Shown piece by piece: positions 11,301-23,101 of a stretch of DNA of 64,000 nt (within the stretch, counting starts at the first letter, position 1; each line of letters starts with the position of its first letter). Source of the stretch: Manis javanica. Its lineage: Eukaryota; Chordata; Mammalia; Pholidota; Manidae. Under the pieces are notes generated by a model. That model saw only the letters and a program-made list of their open reading frames with translations, was not told the DNA's origin and made no database searches. The translations under genes and the position numbers were made by a program. The stretch spans positions 83,367,001 to 83,431,000 of the forward strand of contig NC_133167.1 of assembly GCF_040802235.1 (NCBI RefSeq), given 5' to 3'.

Positions 11301-12515
11301 TTTGTGGTTTACGGTTCTAAGAGTTTTGACAAATTCAGAGTTATTCGTCTACCACCGCAGTTTCTTACGTGACATTCTTGGCAATACTGATCCTTTTTCT
11401 GTCTGTATTTTACCTTTTCCAGAATCTCATAGAAGTGGGATCATACAGTATGTGGCTTTCGGTGTCTAGCTTCTGTCCCTTACCAGAGCACACCTAAGAT
11501 TCCTGCATGAGGCTGGGCAAGTCAGGTTTGTTCCTTGTGTCGGCTCCGTGTGGAGACACTGTAGATGTTTATCATTTTTCCAATAAAAAAATATCTGGGT
11601 TGTTTCCACTTCGGGGTGATTATGAGTAAGGTTCTATAAACATTCATGTATAGGTTTTCTGTGTAAACTAAGTTTTCACTTCTCTTTGATAAATATCTAG
11701 GAATGGGCTTTGGGATCATATGGTATGTGCATGCTTAACAGTATAAGAAAATACCAAACTTGTACCATTCTGTGCTCCCACTAACAATAGACGAGTTCCA
11801 GTTACTCTAAATCCTGGTCAGTACTTGGTATCATAGGTCCTTGTGTCATATTTTTTGTAGCCATTCTAATAGGTTTGTAGTGTTATCTTGTTATTTTAAT
11901 TTGAATTTCCCTAATGGCCAGTGAGGTTGAGTATCTTTTATATGCTTATTTGCATCTTTTATGGATTGAATTGTGTCCCCCCTGCAAAAAAAGTTTCTAA
12001 CTCCTTGTATGTGACCTCATTTGGAAATAGGGTCTTTGTAGATAATTAAGTTGAGATCATTAAGGTTGGTAACCTTGGTGAAAGTCCTATATCTGTGAAT
12101 ACCATTACAGTGGTATTCTTAGAAAAAGAGGAATTTGGGCACAGATGCATGCATACAGGGAGAATGCCATGTGACCAAGAAGTCAGAGATCTACACACCA
12201 AGAAATGCCAAAGATTGACAGCAAAGTCCAGAAGCTAGGAGAGAAGGACAAAACAGATTTCCTCTCACAGCCTCAGAAGAAACCAACGCTGCCAACATCT
12301 TGTTTCAGACTTCTGGCGTCCGGAACAGTGAATTTCTGTTGGTTAAGCCACCCAGGTTGTGGTGCTCCATTACAGGAGCCTTAGCAAATGAATATGCCAT
12401 CTGTATGAATTCTTTAATGAAATATCTGTTCAGCTCTTACCCATTTTTTTCCTGTTGTTGAGTTTTAAAAAGTTCTTTATATATTGTGGATATACCTCCT
12501 TTGAAGTCTAGTTTA
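11300..12515 (-). repeat. Old L1 (L1M type) ORF2 3' part, antisense, interrupted
   Basis: Sequence at 11390-11955 and 12400-12515 reads as the classic antisense L1 ORF2 C-terminal end: 'gaatctcatagaagtgggatcat', 'ggttctataaacattcat', 'taatttgaatttccctaatggccagtga' and, after the interruption, 'gccatctgtatgaattctttaatgaaatatctgttca'. A MaLR-type LTR splits it between 'tgcatctttt' and 'atgccatctg'. No reading frame survives. Confidence 0.75.
11958..12397 (+). mobile_element. MaLR/MLT1-like solo LTR nested in old L1
   Basis: Motifs in order: 'ggattgaattgtgtccccc', 'catttggaaatagggtctttg', 'agggagaatgccatgtga', 'agaagctaggaga', 'cagacttctggcgtccgg', 'aagccacccaggttgtggt'. This is the layout of a common mammalian ERVL-MaLR-type LTR; the exact subfamily is uncertain. 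Its flanks rejoin as one L1 sequence, so it inserted after the L1. Confidence 0.65.
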
Positions 12516-12640
12516 AAACAAAGAAACAGGGCTCAGAGAGGGAAAGTAGTTTGTATAAGGCACACATACTAGTCTGTCAATGGAAGAAGATACCATTCCC
12601 GCTGTTCTTCCAGACTCAGCGTTTTTAAATGCTCATTGGC
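12515..12640 (-). repeat. MIR fragment, antisense
   Basis: 'gaaacagggctcagagaggg' followed by 'aaagtagtttgtataaggcacacat' matches the antisense MIR core (tRNA-derived, mammalian-wide SINE). Confidence 0.6.
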
Positions 12641-13671
12641 AGTAGGCATCTCTTAGCCACATTCCTCATTAGCCAATATAATTCCATCCTGACCACACAT
12701 AAAGAGGTATCTGTGGGGCTACTGAGGTGGTGGTGATGCATCCCTGGACACCCCAGGGAGCAGCGGTCAAACTGCTGTGCTTGAGAGTAGGCTGGGGCGG
12801 GTGACATGGGTGGAAGTCCTGCCTCTGACATAGGGTGTAAATCTGCACATCTGTGTGAAACAGCATTGGGCGGACAGAGTGAGAAGCTCAACCTTAACAA
12901 AACAGGAGATGTCTGGCACTTTCTTGGACACTGTGATTTTTTCAAAGGTACATTATTAGCATTCATTTGGAACAGACTTTTGAAGTTTGCTAGTTTATGA
13001 GGACGAGGTTCACCTTCCCCTTCTCTGATGCATGCTCACAGGTCTCCTCTGCCCTTTGTATTGTGTCCTCCACTGGCACACGGTTTGCAGCAAGGGCCCT
13101 AGACAGCAGTTTTATGTAACACTCTGTAAATCCAATATATTGAGAAGCTGGGTCACGGGGCTTCCCGCCTGACTGGTGAACACTTCCCCCCTTCCCCCGT
13201 GCTGTGCAGTTTTTGTTCTTCACAGTTTTTATTTCATAGAGCAGGTGCAGATTCACAGCAAAACTGAATGGGAAATACAGAGCGTTGCCCTCCAGCCCTG
13301 CCCCACTCATGCCCAGCCTCCCCTGCTATTGCAGCCTGTACCTCTTATAGTCAATGAAGCCACATGACACATCATAACCACCCCAAGTCCAGTTTATATC
13401 AGGGTTCACTCCTAGTGCTGTCCTGCAGCTTTTATAAGTCACAGAGGCATTCTGATTTGGGGGCTTGTGGTCTTATTTCCCATGACAAGTGTATGTAGGG
13501 AGAGGGTGGAGGTGGGGATGGGGTGGGGCAGAAATTCCCTGCTACCTTTCCTCTGAATTGTCTCCTTTCTTCATCAGATTCATACAAGCCTGGCTTAGTG
13601 AAAATCCTTCCTAGAATCTGGCAGACTGTTAAATAATATTACTAGTTTCCAATGCTGTTAAAGTGTTTTGT

Positions 13672-13713
<42 letters not shown>

Positions 13714-13844
13714 ATGCACATTCCTGCAAAGTATTTCAAGGAGACCTAGAGGCCATGAATTGGGCTGGTAGCTTTTCAGCACCATGTCTGAAAGTCTCTA
13801 TAGTTCTTGCACAGAGATAACACACCCCTCTCTGCTCTCCGTTC
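12641..13844. other. Unrecognised, with a (TG)n run
   Basis: No gene or named interspersed repeat seen. A (TG)n microsatellite occupies about 13669-13711. Confidence 0.5.
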
Positions 13845-13990
13845 CCACCTTCCCACTTTTCTTAATCTGGCAAGTTCCTACTTACCTTCAAGATTCCTCT
13901 CTTAAGAAAGCCTTTCTTGAACTCCCAGACTAAAGGCCCCAGGTACATCTGTTCCAGCCTCTACAAGAACACCTACGATAGTGAGCGTTA
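13845..13990 (+). repeat. L2 fragment
   Basis: 'caagttcctacttaccttcaagattcctct' and 'aagaaagcctttcttgaactccc' follow the sense L2 consensus. Confidence 0.6.
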
Positions 13991-15117
13991 GGCTGTAGGG
14001 AGACACTGCTACTCATCTTTGCGTCTCAGCCCAAGGCAACTGGCTCAGGAAACCCCAGGACATGGCTTCCTATAGAAGACTCTTGTCCGTATTAGATTAG
14101 AGTGAGATTTGAATATCTAGTATTAGAAAATGGGCCAGGATGAGAATGTTGGAGTATTCCCTAATTTTTCATTTTGAGTATATAACAATGCTTTCTGTTA
14201 AAAAGACAAGACTACTGGTGTACAGATTATCCTAGATAAAACTTATTTAAAAGCTCTTTTCCAGAGAAAATTAGGTACAGAAATGACTTTACGAAAATTC
14301 CTTCCCTTTGTTGATGCTTTATTATTACTTAGACATAAAATTCTACATAATTTCCACTAATAAATACAAATGTAAATAAAACTTCAAATAATTAAAACAT
14401 TTTAACCAAATGTTGATGGACTTATTCTCAACTTAGTACATAGTCTGAAACAATTTAAAGCTACAAAAAACTAAACTTTATGATGAAATCAATCATATTC
14501 TGCCATAATGTAATCATTCACCAAAGGAAAAAAAAACACACCCAGTGAGAGTTTAACTCATTAGGAAATTTCCAACATTCATAGATCAGTGTTCCTTCTA
14601 CTTCACCTGGCGGCATCACTCCTTCCCCCTGTTTAGCACTCCCCTGCCCATGGGCAGAGAGGCCTGATTGGGCCCCCAGCTGTGCCTGGCTGTTCTGAAC
14701 CATGAGGCAGGCATGGTGCTTAGGTGCAGATCACTCAAGGTCGCCCTGAGGATTTCTCCAGGGCTGCTGGCCATTCCTAAAGTGACTAGCAAATGCTTTT
14801 CCTTTCTGGAAATACTGTCATTCAGACCATGTTATCCACCCCCCCTGAGCTCTCCCTTCTCTGTAACCACATCTTGGGTGTTGATGACCCATTAGAGAAA
14901 GACTCTTCTCAGAAACTCAGACTACTCCTGAACTTGAAGCAAATCAGATTATTTTACAATCTTTGCTATAGATCAGAAACTGAGTATTTGGTATGCAATT
15001 ATCTTAATTTGAAAAAGGAGAAAACAGGTACAAAAAGAGGTTGACTTATCGCTCACTGACATCCTTAGCACTTTTACTTTACAGGTCACAATGTAGCGTA
15101 TGATCTGATGCTCAAAA
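13991..15117. other. Unrecognised intergenic sequence
   Basis: AT-rich. I see no exon, RNA gene or repeat that I can name. Confidence 0.4.
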
Positions 15118-15265
15118 CAGAATTTCTGTCAGGTAGGAACCGCAGATATTCTTTTACAAATGAAGACACTGAGGCTCAAAAACATGAGTCATTTGTGTAG
15201 GCAGCACAAATAGAAACTGCTGTCCTTGGAACTGGGACTCTCTGACTCCCAGCCCAGGGAGCCTT
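15118..15265 (-). repeat. MIR fragment, antisense
   Basis: 'ttacaaatgaagacactgaggctc' and, further on, 'ggaactgggactctctgactccca' are the antisense MIR core and 5' part. Confidence 0.75.
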
Positions 15266-15795
15266 GCTTGCCGCACCATGGTGCCTCTGACCAACCTGAA
15301 CATGGTGGGTGCTGGGAAGTCTTTACCACCACCACCCAAAACCTGGCTCAGTGTGGACCACGTAGATGCCTTAATGTCTGACAAGAATGAATGCTCTTGT
15401 CTTGGGAGAGGAACCTATGCATCGTGTTCAGTGGTGTTCCAGAGTCCCACGGTGCTTGACAGAGGGTCACGGGGATGTGCATAACAATTATAAACACAAG
15501 AATGAATGATAATAGGTTGGAGACAGCCTTCCAAACAGTATGTTGGGGATAAAATTAGTTCAGATTGTACATCATTCAACTTTCAGATATGCATATTAAA
15601 AAACAACCTGGGTTGAAACATCTATACAAAATGATTTTATGATCCTGATTTCCTACAAGAAATTCTTCTATTTTCTTGTTTTAAAGATTTTAAAACTGAT
15701 TTTAGCTCTCTCATAAGTTGTTTTCTACTACGGAAAAATGATTTTGCTCTTGGAAAGCAAACACCCTTAGCTTCCTCTTAAACATGATTTGGTGA
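15266..15795 (-). other. SAXO2: SAXO2 3' flank
   Basis: Sequence downstream (on the - strand) of the SAXO2 stop position. It is AT-rich with no clear poly(A) signal assignment and no other feature recognised. Confidence 0.4.
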
Positions 15796-16738
15796 TTAGA
15801 AGGCTTCCACTCGGGGGCAATCTTTTGAAAGAATTTGTGACCTCAGGAATCTGTATTTTCAAATATGTAACCCAGAGGAGAAGGGTAGCTATCAGGGCAG
15901 ATTTCCTGTTTCTTGAGTGCAGGGTCCATGGTCCCATCACCAAGTGGGATGGAACTCTTAAAAGGAACATTTAAAGGTTTGCAGCTCTCTGTTGGAATCA
16001 GTTCATGGGGCACATAGTGAGATCACAATGTGCTCAGACTGTCAAATTTTCCAGATGGGTTGGGAATCTGCTGCTGATTCTTAATAAGCCCTTGACAACA
16101 ACTTTCCCATGCTGGAAAATCTTCCTTCATGGTGCTTTTTCCTTGAAAGGAAAATGGTTATTTCTTCTATGAGAAGCTGGCCTGATTGGAGCGACACACT
16201 TGGCCTGATGCGGAACGTAGTCAAGATGGCTGTGCTGTGTGACTGCATGGCCCCTGCAGGAGGGACGTATTCCTGTACTTTCTTGACTTTGGGTGGCGGG
16301 ATTTCCCACGGCCGAAAACTTGCACAGAATTCCATGCTTCCTTCAAACTGGGCATTTTGGGTCACTCTGGTATCTGCCGGCCTGCAGATTTTTGCAGTTT
16401 CACCCACAAGACCCTGAAAGTCATACCGATGAGTTGTGAGATCTTTCAAAGGGTTGGCTAGTTGGCTTGTAAACTTCTTTTGGTCTTGCAAACTTGACTT
16501 CTCGCTGATGAGGTATATAATCGAGGCGATGGCTTGTGTCGCCGTGAAAAGGCGCTGAAGAAGATTTGACATTAGAGCTAGGTTTAAAGCTTTGCCTCGG
16601 CTTTATCTCCTGAGGAACATAGTCATCCTGAAATGTAGTTGAATTTCCAAATTTCACGGTACGGGGATGGTAACTTTGTTCTGGTTTACAGAGTTCACTT
16701 TTCTGAATGTCCCAAGCTCTATAATCATCTTGAAAATT
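15796..16738 (-). pseudogene. SAXO2: SAXO2 last exon, multiply broken
   Basis: SAXO2 (FAM154B) is a microtubule-inner or axonemal microtubule-binding protein of cilia, built from repeated Mn modules with DYVP(H/Q) signatures. The exon starts after a T-rich acceptor ending CAAG at 16739 and encodes a near-continuous match to the C-terminal two thirds of the family: FQDDYVPQEIKPRQSFKPSS, HRLDYIPHQ, VTQNAQFEGS, WEIPPPKVKK, LDYVPHQAK, SHYVPHELIPTESCKP. The frame is broken by an extra A near 16442-16447, a one-base loss near 16229-16235 and another near 16141-16147. TGA codons sit at 16023-16025 (for an Arg codon, CpG-type change) and 15843-15845. The homologous TAA is at 15796-15798. Family resemblance is strong in all three frames; the protein cannot be made full length. 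Confidence 0.9.
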
Positions 16739-18419
16739 AAAAAAAAAAAAAAGATTTTTAAATGCTCAACAAAAAACCCACCTTCTGAAAACCATGACTC
16801 ACTTGTCTCATTGCCAAATGTCCTTCCATTTCCTTTAGAAATCTGAACACTAGTTGAGTATGAAGTTGCTTTGATTCCCACAGACTTGTTCTGTCATCCT
16901 TCATTTCTGCTTTCCTCTTCCTATCTCCCCACTTTAGCACATATAACCCTCCACTTCCCGACTCAAGCACCGCCATACCCAAGGGAGCAGCACCCCCAGG
17001 CCTGCTCGCTCACGAAGCCTGGAAGCCAGAAAGGCTGCTTTGGGTGAAGACAGAGTCTAGAGCGCAGCTGTGTCCTCAGGAACTGGTTGAGATTTCGGCC
17101 GTAACTCATAAAATGCTAACACAAACCATACGATCTAGGGGTTAACATAAAATCAAGGGCCCTGATGTGTGGTGTCATTCCTTGTGAGGAGCTCCTCGAC
17201 AGAGAGAAAACCTCAGCTGCATTACACCGCGGGAGGTCCCCAGGACCCCCAGAGCACACAGGGTGCCTCGAGCTGTCCCGGAAGGATCCTGCAAAAGGAG
17301 GAGATGTTATAGGACTGGGAAAGGAATCTAAAAGGATGTCATGAAGCACAACTGGAGAGCTGTGGGAAGCTGAAGACTTCAAAACACGCTCATACACAGA
17401 AATGGTAAACAGGCAGAAGAGGCCAGGTGGCAGAGTGGCCGTCACAGCGGAAGCGACAGTCAGAGGGACAGCGGTCAGGGGACCCTGTGGAGGGACACGC
17501 CGTCCATGGCGGAGATGTGGGGCTCCTCTTCCCTCAGCCTCCTCTGTACCCGACAGCTTTCCATTTCCGAACTCTCTTTTTCTTGAGGCTTCATGAAGGA
17601 ATCTCTATTGTTTGCAGTAGAAAGTATAACATTGTAACTGTTTTTCAGAAACTAAAAGGAAATCTCAGGATGCTACTGAAGGTCTACCATTCCCCATAAA
17701 CCCAGGGAGGGCCCCTGCTGCCAAAATGACTAAGAGAAAAAGATGTTAATTTTCGTGAGTGAAACTAAATAAAAGGCACTATTTTTCCCTTACAAACCAG
17801 CTTTGGTTTAAAGAAGGAAGTGAGAATTTGAAGAAAAAGAGACAAAGGTTTTGGCATACATTAGCATGAACATCAATTCCAGATAACTGCAGAAAACTGA
17901 TTTTCCTCTTATAAATATGCCTATGCTCACATGCCTGTAGTATTTATTATTTGTTCTAGAATAATTATTAATGTTCAAGCAATGCCTTTAACACGTCATA
18001 GCCTATATTAATATCATCTGTTTTTAGTGTTTTATGGAAAAATCAAATAGGATGCCATCCACATCTAACGATACCACCGGTCATTTGGCAGCTACAGTAA
18101 CTGGTTAGATTAGAATAATCCAGTTTCCTCAGCTCATTCTTTTCATTTCTAGCCACTAGAATCTAGTTGGCAAGTTTGCTCTTTTCTGAACAGCTCTACG
18201 TCCACGAGGTGCCTGTGTGTGTGTGCGCACCGTGAACACTGCAGGCCCAGCTCCACCCCCACCCTTACACAGTGAGCTGTTCTGGGTTCCTCTTGGAGAG
18301 CAAAAGCCCTGAGTTGCAGCTAGTTCTTCTTCTTGGTACTTGGGACTCTGTTCCCTGTGGTGTCTTATGGCACGAAGGAATTGGAAAACACTTCTATGAG
18401 GTCAGGGGTGGGCTTGTTT
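16739..18419 (-). other. SAXO2: SAXO2 intron 3, 3' end
   Basis: Intron 3 spans 16739-43137, about 26.4 kb, because the two full-length L1s and older LINEs sit in it. This part has no recognised repeat. The poly(T) run beside the acceptor (about 16739-16755 on +) supplies its pyrimidine tract. Confidence 0.5.
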
Positions 18420-18720
18420 CTTTCTCAACCTATGCATCATCAGACTGCTCCCAGTTTTAATACTACGTGTACGCTGATGATGCTCAACACTGAGCTCTAC
18501 CCCAGACCTCCTTTCAGATACCAAGCCCATATATCTACCTTCCTACTAGACATCTCTACTAGGATGTTCACGAGGTAAACTGAAACTAGTATGCCCCAAC
18601 TGAATTCACCATCTCACTCAAAATCACATTATCAACAAAACAATGTCTATTATGAGTCTCACATCTCAGGTTAAGGTTCCACCCAATCAACTCTCTCTCC
18701 CTCACTCCCTTCTTTTCATT
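18420..18720 (+). repeat. L2 fragment
   Basis: 'tgatgatgctcaacactgagc' through 'ccccaactgaattcaccatc' follows the sense L2 consensus ('...ccaaaactgaactcatcatc'). Confidence 0.5.
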
Positions 18721-18887
18721 TCAAGCAGTTTTCAAACCGTCTTAATTTTACTTGTTAAATTTTAATTTTTTCCTCCTTGAGACATGCATGGACTAATAGC
18801 AACCTGATGAAATCATCAAAAATAAGAAGAAGCTAAAAGAAAACAATGTAAAATAAGGTTCCAGAGGGTCTGCAGTAAGGCAGTTTT

Positions 18888-19657
18888 CATTCTTGATATT
18901 TGCAATTAGTGTTTTCTCTCTTTTTCTTTCAGTCTGGTTAGAGTTGATCAACTTTACTGTCTTTTAGTAGAATCAGTTTTGGGTTTCAATTGTCTCTATT
19001 GTTTTGCTGTTTTCAGAGTCTTTGCTTCTCTTCATTCCTTCTACTTTAGGTTTAATTGACTCTTATTTTTCTAGTTTCATAAGATAAAGGCTTAAGCTAT
19101 TATGATTTTCTTCTTTTCTAATATGAATATGAATGCTATAAATTTCCCTCTAAGCACTGCTTTAGATACATACCATAGATTTTAATATTGTATTTTTCAT
19201 TTTCACTAAATTAGTATTTCCCAAGTTCCTTTATTACCTCTGCTGTAAACATTAATTTAGAAATGTTTAATTTCTAAAATAATTGGGTATTTTTCCAGAT
19301 TTCTCTCTGTTTTTGATGTCTGTTTTAATTCTAGTATGGCCAAAAAACATACTCTGTATGATTTTAATTATTTTATATTTGTTAAAGTTTGTTTTTTGGA
19401 TCAGAATATAGTTTCCCTGGATGAATGTTCCATGCGCATTGGAAAAAATGGGTATTCTGTTATTATTGACAGTAATGCTGCACAAGTGTCCATTAAATCA
19501 AGATTTTTGGTAGTGGTGGTCCTGTCCTTATATCCTTACTGGTTTTCTATGTGTTCTATAGATATCTTAAAGAGAAGTGTTAAGTCTCCAACTACAATTG
19601 CAAATTTCTGTATTTATTTCAGTACTATAAGTTTTTAGAGGATATACATTTAGGATT

Positions 19658-19755
<98 letters not shown>

Positions 19756-20145
19756 GGTATTTTTACTCTTGGCTAATGTCCCTCTTTATCTTATACTTTA
19801 TTCCTTATACCTTATTTTAACTAGAGTTTGTGAATTTGCATGGTACACATTTTTCCATCCTTTTAATCTATATCTTTGTATTTAAAGTCAATTTGATGTA
19901 GATATCAGTTTGTTCTCTTTTTTATGTACTATGACAATCTCTGTGTTTTAATTGGCATAATTAAATTATTTATATTTAATGTAATCAGTGATATAGTTGA
20001 ATTAAAATCTACACTCTTGTTTTTTTGTTCTTGCTATTTTCCCAATCAGCTTGTATTCCTTTCTTCCTCTTTTTTTGGCCTAATTTGGATTAATTGAGTA
20101 TTTTTTTAGATTTCCTACTTCAGTAACATTTATCTAGTAGTTGCT
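18888..20145 (-). repeat. Old L1M ORF2 5' part, antisense
   Basis: Reads as aged antisense L1 ORF2: 'cagtctggttagagttgatcaa', 'atgctataaatttccctctaagcactgc', 'gatgaatgttccatgcgc', 'aagtctccaactacaattgc', down to the endonuclease N-terminal region near 19970. All frames are destroyed. It forms part of the old LINE bed into which the young L1s inserted. Confidence 0.8.
19659..19752. repeat. (TG)n(AG)n compound microsatellite
   Basis: About eleven TG units followed by AG repeats with interspersed ACAG units. Confidence 0.95.
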
Positions 20146-20151
20146 CTAAAA

Positions 20152-20378
20152 CAGGTATTGGCAACTTTTTCTATAAACAGCAAGTTAGGAAATACTTTAG
20201 GCTTTGTAGGCCATATGGGCTGTGTTGCAAAAATACTCAACTCCAACACTGTAGCATGAAAGCAGACATATATAATATGTAGATGATGGGCATAGTTGTT
20301 TCAACAAAATTTTACTTATAAAAAAAGACAGGAAGTTGGATTTGATTCACTGGTCATACTTTGCTGACCTTTGCCCTG
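20152..20378. mobile_element. hAT-Charlie non-autonomous DNA transposon relic
   Basis: Begins CAGGTATTGGCAACTTTTTC and ends with the complement of CAGGGCAAAGGTCAGCAAAG, an eroded terminal inverted repeat of hAT type. Internal phrases 'aggctttgtaggccatatggg', 'ctcaactccaacactgtagc' and 'caaaattttacttat' match a common Charlie/MER-class element. The exact family name is not claimed. Confidence 0.7.
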
Positions 20379-20429
20379 AAGTTTACCATACATATTTTTA
20401 ATTAACCACCGTCTACTTTCAAGCATTTA

Positions 20430-20894
20430 TTATAATGAATCACATACAATTTAAGAACTTTATAATACAATACTTCCAATTTCTACCTCTCATCTTTTGT
20501 GTTATTGTTGTCATGCTTTTAACTTTTACACATGATGCAAACCCAGCTCTGATGCTCTGTACTGGTGTTTTGTTTTTCATTTTTCTCTTTGTATTTTGGT
20601 TTAGGTACTTTCTATTGATTTATCTCAAGTTCACAGATTTTTCTCCTCTTAGCTGTATTGAGTTTACTGCTAACAAAGGTATTCTTCATCTCAGTTACTA
20701 TGGGTTTAATTCTAGCATTTCTTTTGTAGTTTCCATTTCTTTGTTGAAATTCTCCATCTATTCATGTATAGTTTCCACCTTTACCACTATAGCTTTTAAC
20801 AATCATAATTTTTTAAAATTCCCCAATGTTTCAATATTGGGTCAGTCTCTGAACCGTACTGTAAATCTTCTCTAGACAATTGCTTTCTTTCCTT
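20430..20894 (-). repeat. Old L1M ORF1-region relic, antisense
   Basis: Antisense phrases typical of old L1 ORF1 and its upstream region: 'attgagtttactgctaacaaagg', 'tattcttcatctcagttact', 'ttgaaattctccatctattcatg'. Together with 18888-20145 and 29625-30476 it looks like one antisense old L1, split by the copy 2 insertion. Confidence 0.65.
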
Positions 20895-20906
20895 CTCCTT
20901 TTCTTT
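20895..20906. repeat. Target-site duplication of L1 copy 2, left
   Basis: CTCCTTTTCTTT is repeated at 29613-29624, just beyond the L1 5' end. The pyrimidine-rich target fits L1 endonuclease preference. Confidence 0.75.
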
Positions 20907-20924
20907 CTTTTTTTTTTTTTTTTT

Positions 20925-22564
20925 GAGAGGGCATCTCTCATATTTATTGATCAAATGGTTGTTAACAACAATAAAATTCAGTATAGGGGGGTCAATGCTC
21001 AATGTACAATCATTAATCCATCTCAAGCCTAATTCTCGTCAGTCTCCAATCTTCTGAAGCATAACGAACAAGTTCTTACATGGTGAACGAATTCTTACAT
21101 AGTGAATAAATTCTTACATGGTGAACAGTACAAGGGCATTCATCACAGAAACTTTCGGTTTTGATCATGCAATATGACCTATAAACCATCAGGTCAAATA
21201 TGAATATTCATTTGATTTTTGTACTTGATTTATATGTTGATCCCACATTTCTCCTATTATTATTATTATTTTTATTTTTAATAAAATGCTGAAGTGGTAG
21301 GTAGATGCAAGATAAAGGTAGAAAACATAGTTTAGTGCTGTAAGAAGGCAAATGTAGATGATCAGATGATCAGGTGTGTGCCTATGGACTAAGTATTAAT
21401 CCAGGCTAGACAAGGGCAGCAAGGCATCCACGGATGCAGAAGATTTCTCTCAAAGCAGGGGGGGTGAGGTTCTGAGCCTCACCTCTGTTGATCCCCAAAT
21501 TCTCACCTGATGGCCCCCCTGCGACTGTACCTGTCTTAGGTTGTTCCTCCCTTGAGGAATCTTACCCGTCTCTGGCTAACCAGTCATCTTCCGGGGCCAT
21601 ACAGGGAAATGTAAAGTTGGTAAGTGAGAGAGAAGCCATATTGTTTGCAAAGGTTAGCTTTTTACTTCTTTGCAGATTTATGCCCTGTGGCTTCTATGCC
21701 CAGCACTTGTCTCGAGGTATCTTTACCACCTGGAGGAATTATGATACTCGGTAAATTCGATATGAGGCACGAATTCTATTTAAGGTTTGTAATTAGGAAG
21801 GAAGAAGAAAAGCTATAGATGTAGCATATGAAGGAAACTTGGGAGGATTGATTATTTCTTTGACATATCTTCTTGTATAGTACCTTAAGTATGTATAGGT
21901 TTTAAACTACTAACTAATTTGCACACACATATTAACATAATAGGAATACGGTGACATAAACAAAGCAAATCTATAATTACCAGCCATCTCCAGTGAAGCC
22001 AAGAAAACCATTTAGGCACCCTAGGCATTTGTGAAAATTTATCTATGATATGATGGATATTTTCCAACTGTACTTGAACCATCAGACAAATTAAAGCAGC
22101 CCATTTCTGGGATCTGTTCACATCCCATATGTTCTTTTAACCATAGATAGTCTATAGTCATGAGATTTTGGGGTGCTACAACTTGCACCCCTCCCAACTC
22201 CTGGTTGAGTTCCAACAGTACAGATCCAGTCAAATTCGTTGTCTCACTGTATGCACATGCCAGCCTAGACATCTCCCTCCTCCTTCTTATGGCAAGTCCA
22301 GGAGACGGTGGGCTGGATGCAGCCACAACCGCAGCATCGTCCGGATCCCTGTGGAGGCTTTTTGATGATCATCCCCCGGCACGAGTCCTCCAGAGAGTGC
22401 TGATGCCGGAAGCTCCTCCTCATATCGTATCTTAGTTCATTTTCTGGGTATCCAAGCTAGGCCTTGATCTTCTGCGTAGAAACAAACAGACCCTTTGCCC
22501 ACACTTTGACATGCCCTCTATACCACTGTGCAGAACTCATTGGAGGTCAGCACACAGTAACTGC
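20925..22564 (-). repeat. ERV-derived 3' cargo of copy 2 (env TM + LTR)
   Basis: Collinear with 35-1697 of copy 1. The LTR lies at 20925-21247 (starts TGTGGGA on the - strand), the polypurine tract at about 21248-21256, and the env remnant at about 21885-22330. Relative to copy 1 an 11-base deletion after the C-x7-C loop (near 22078) shifts the env frame. The env piece is therefore split into two overlapping open segments (22039-22326 and 21885-22121) and has no coding value. Confidence 0.85.
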
Positions 22565-22587
22565 TTTTTTTTTTTTTTTTTTTTTTT
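22565..22587 (-). other. Internal poly(A) tract at the L1/ERV junction (copy 2)
   Basis: A run of 23 T on + (A in L1 sense) separates the L1 3'UTR from the ERV cargo. It marks the native L1 end, as expected for 3' transduction past the L1's own poly(A) tail. Confidence 0.85.
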
Positions 22588-23101
22588 ATTAAGAGAAAGG
22601 AATATTATCAGAAAAGAGTACCTCCATAGCTGATCATCTGACACCCTTTAAGTGATCAACATTAAGGATATTTAAAGCATGCGTTGATCTTTGATTTACC
22701 AATAGTTTTATCCTGTTAAGGAGTAATCCCCCTTTTCTTTCTTTCTTTCTTTTTTTTTTTAAATTTTTAATCTACACTTACCTAAAGAATACTATGTTTA
22801 CTATGCTCTCCCCTATATCAGGTCCCCCCTAACAACCACATTACGGTTACTGTCCATCAGCTTAGCAAAATGTTGTAGAGTCACTACTTGTCCTCTCTGT
22901 GTTGTGCAGCCCACCCTCCCCTTTCTCCCTCCCCCCATGCATGCTAATCTTAATACCCCCCTTCTTCTTCCCCCCCCTTATCCCTCGCTGCCCACCCATC
23001 CTCCCCAGTTCCTTTCCCTTTGGTACCTGTTAGTGCATTTTTGGGTTCTGTAATTCTGCTGCTGTTTTGTTCCTTCAGTTTTTCCTTTGTTCCTATACTC
23101 C
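22588..23101 (-). repeat. L1 3'UTR of copy 2
   Basis: In L1 sense it starts after the ORF2 stop and contains a G-rich polypurine tract (complement of 22910-22985) with several runs of three or more G, typical of mammalian L1 3'UTRs and able in principle to form a G-quadruplex. It ends in an AT-rich stretch before the internal poly(A). Confidence 0.8.

Noticed and set aside
19661..19885. Open frame with alternating Arg-Glu
   Set aside because: Translation of the (TG)n(AG)n microsatellite.
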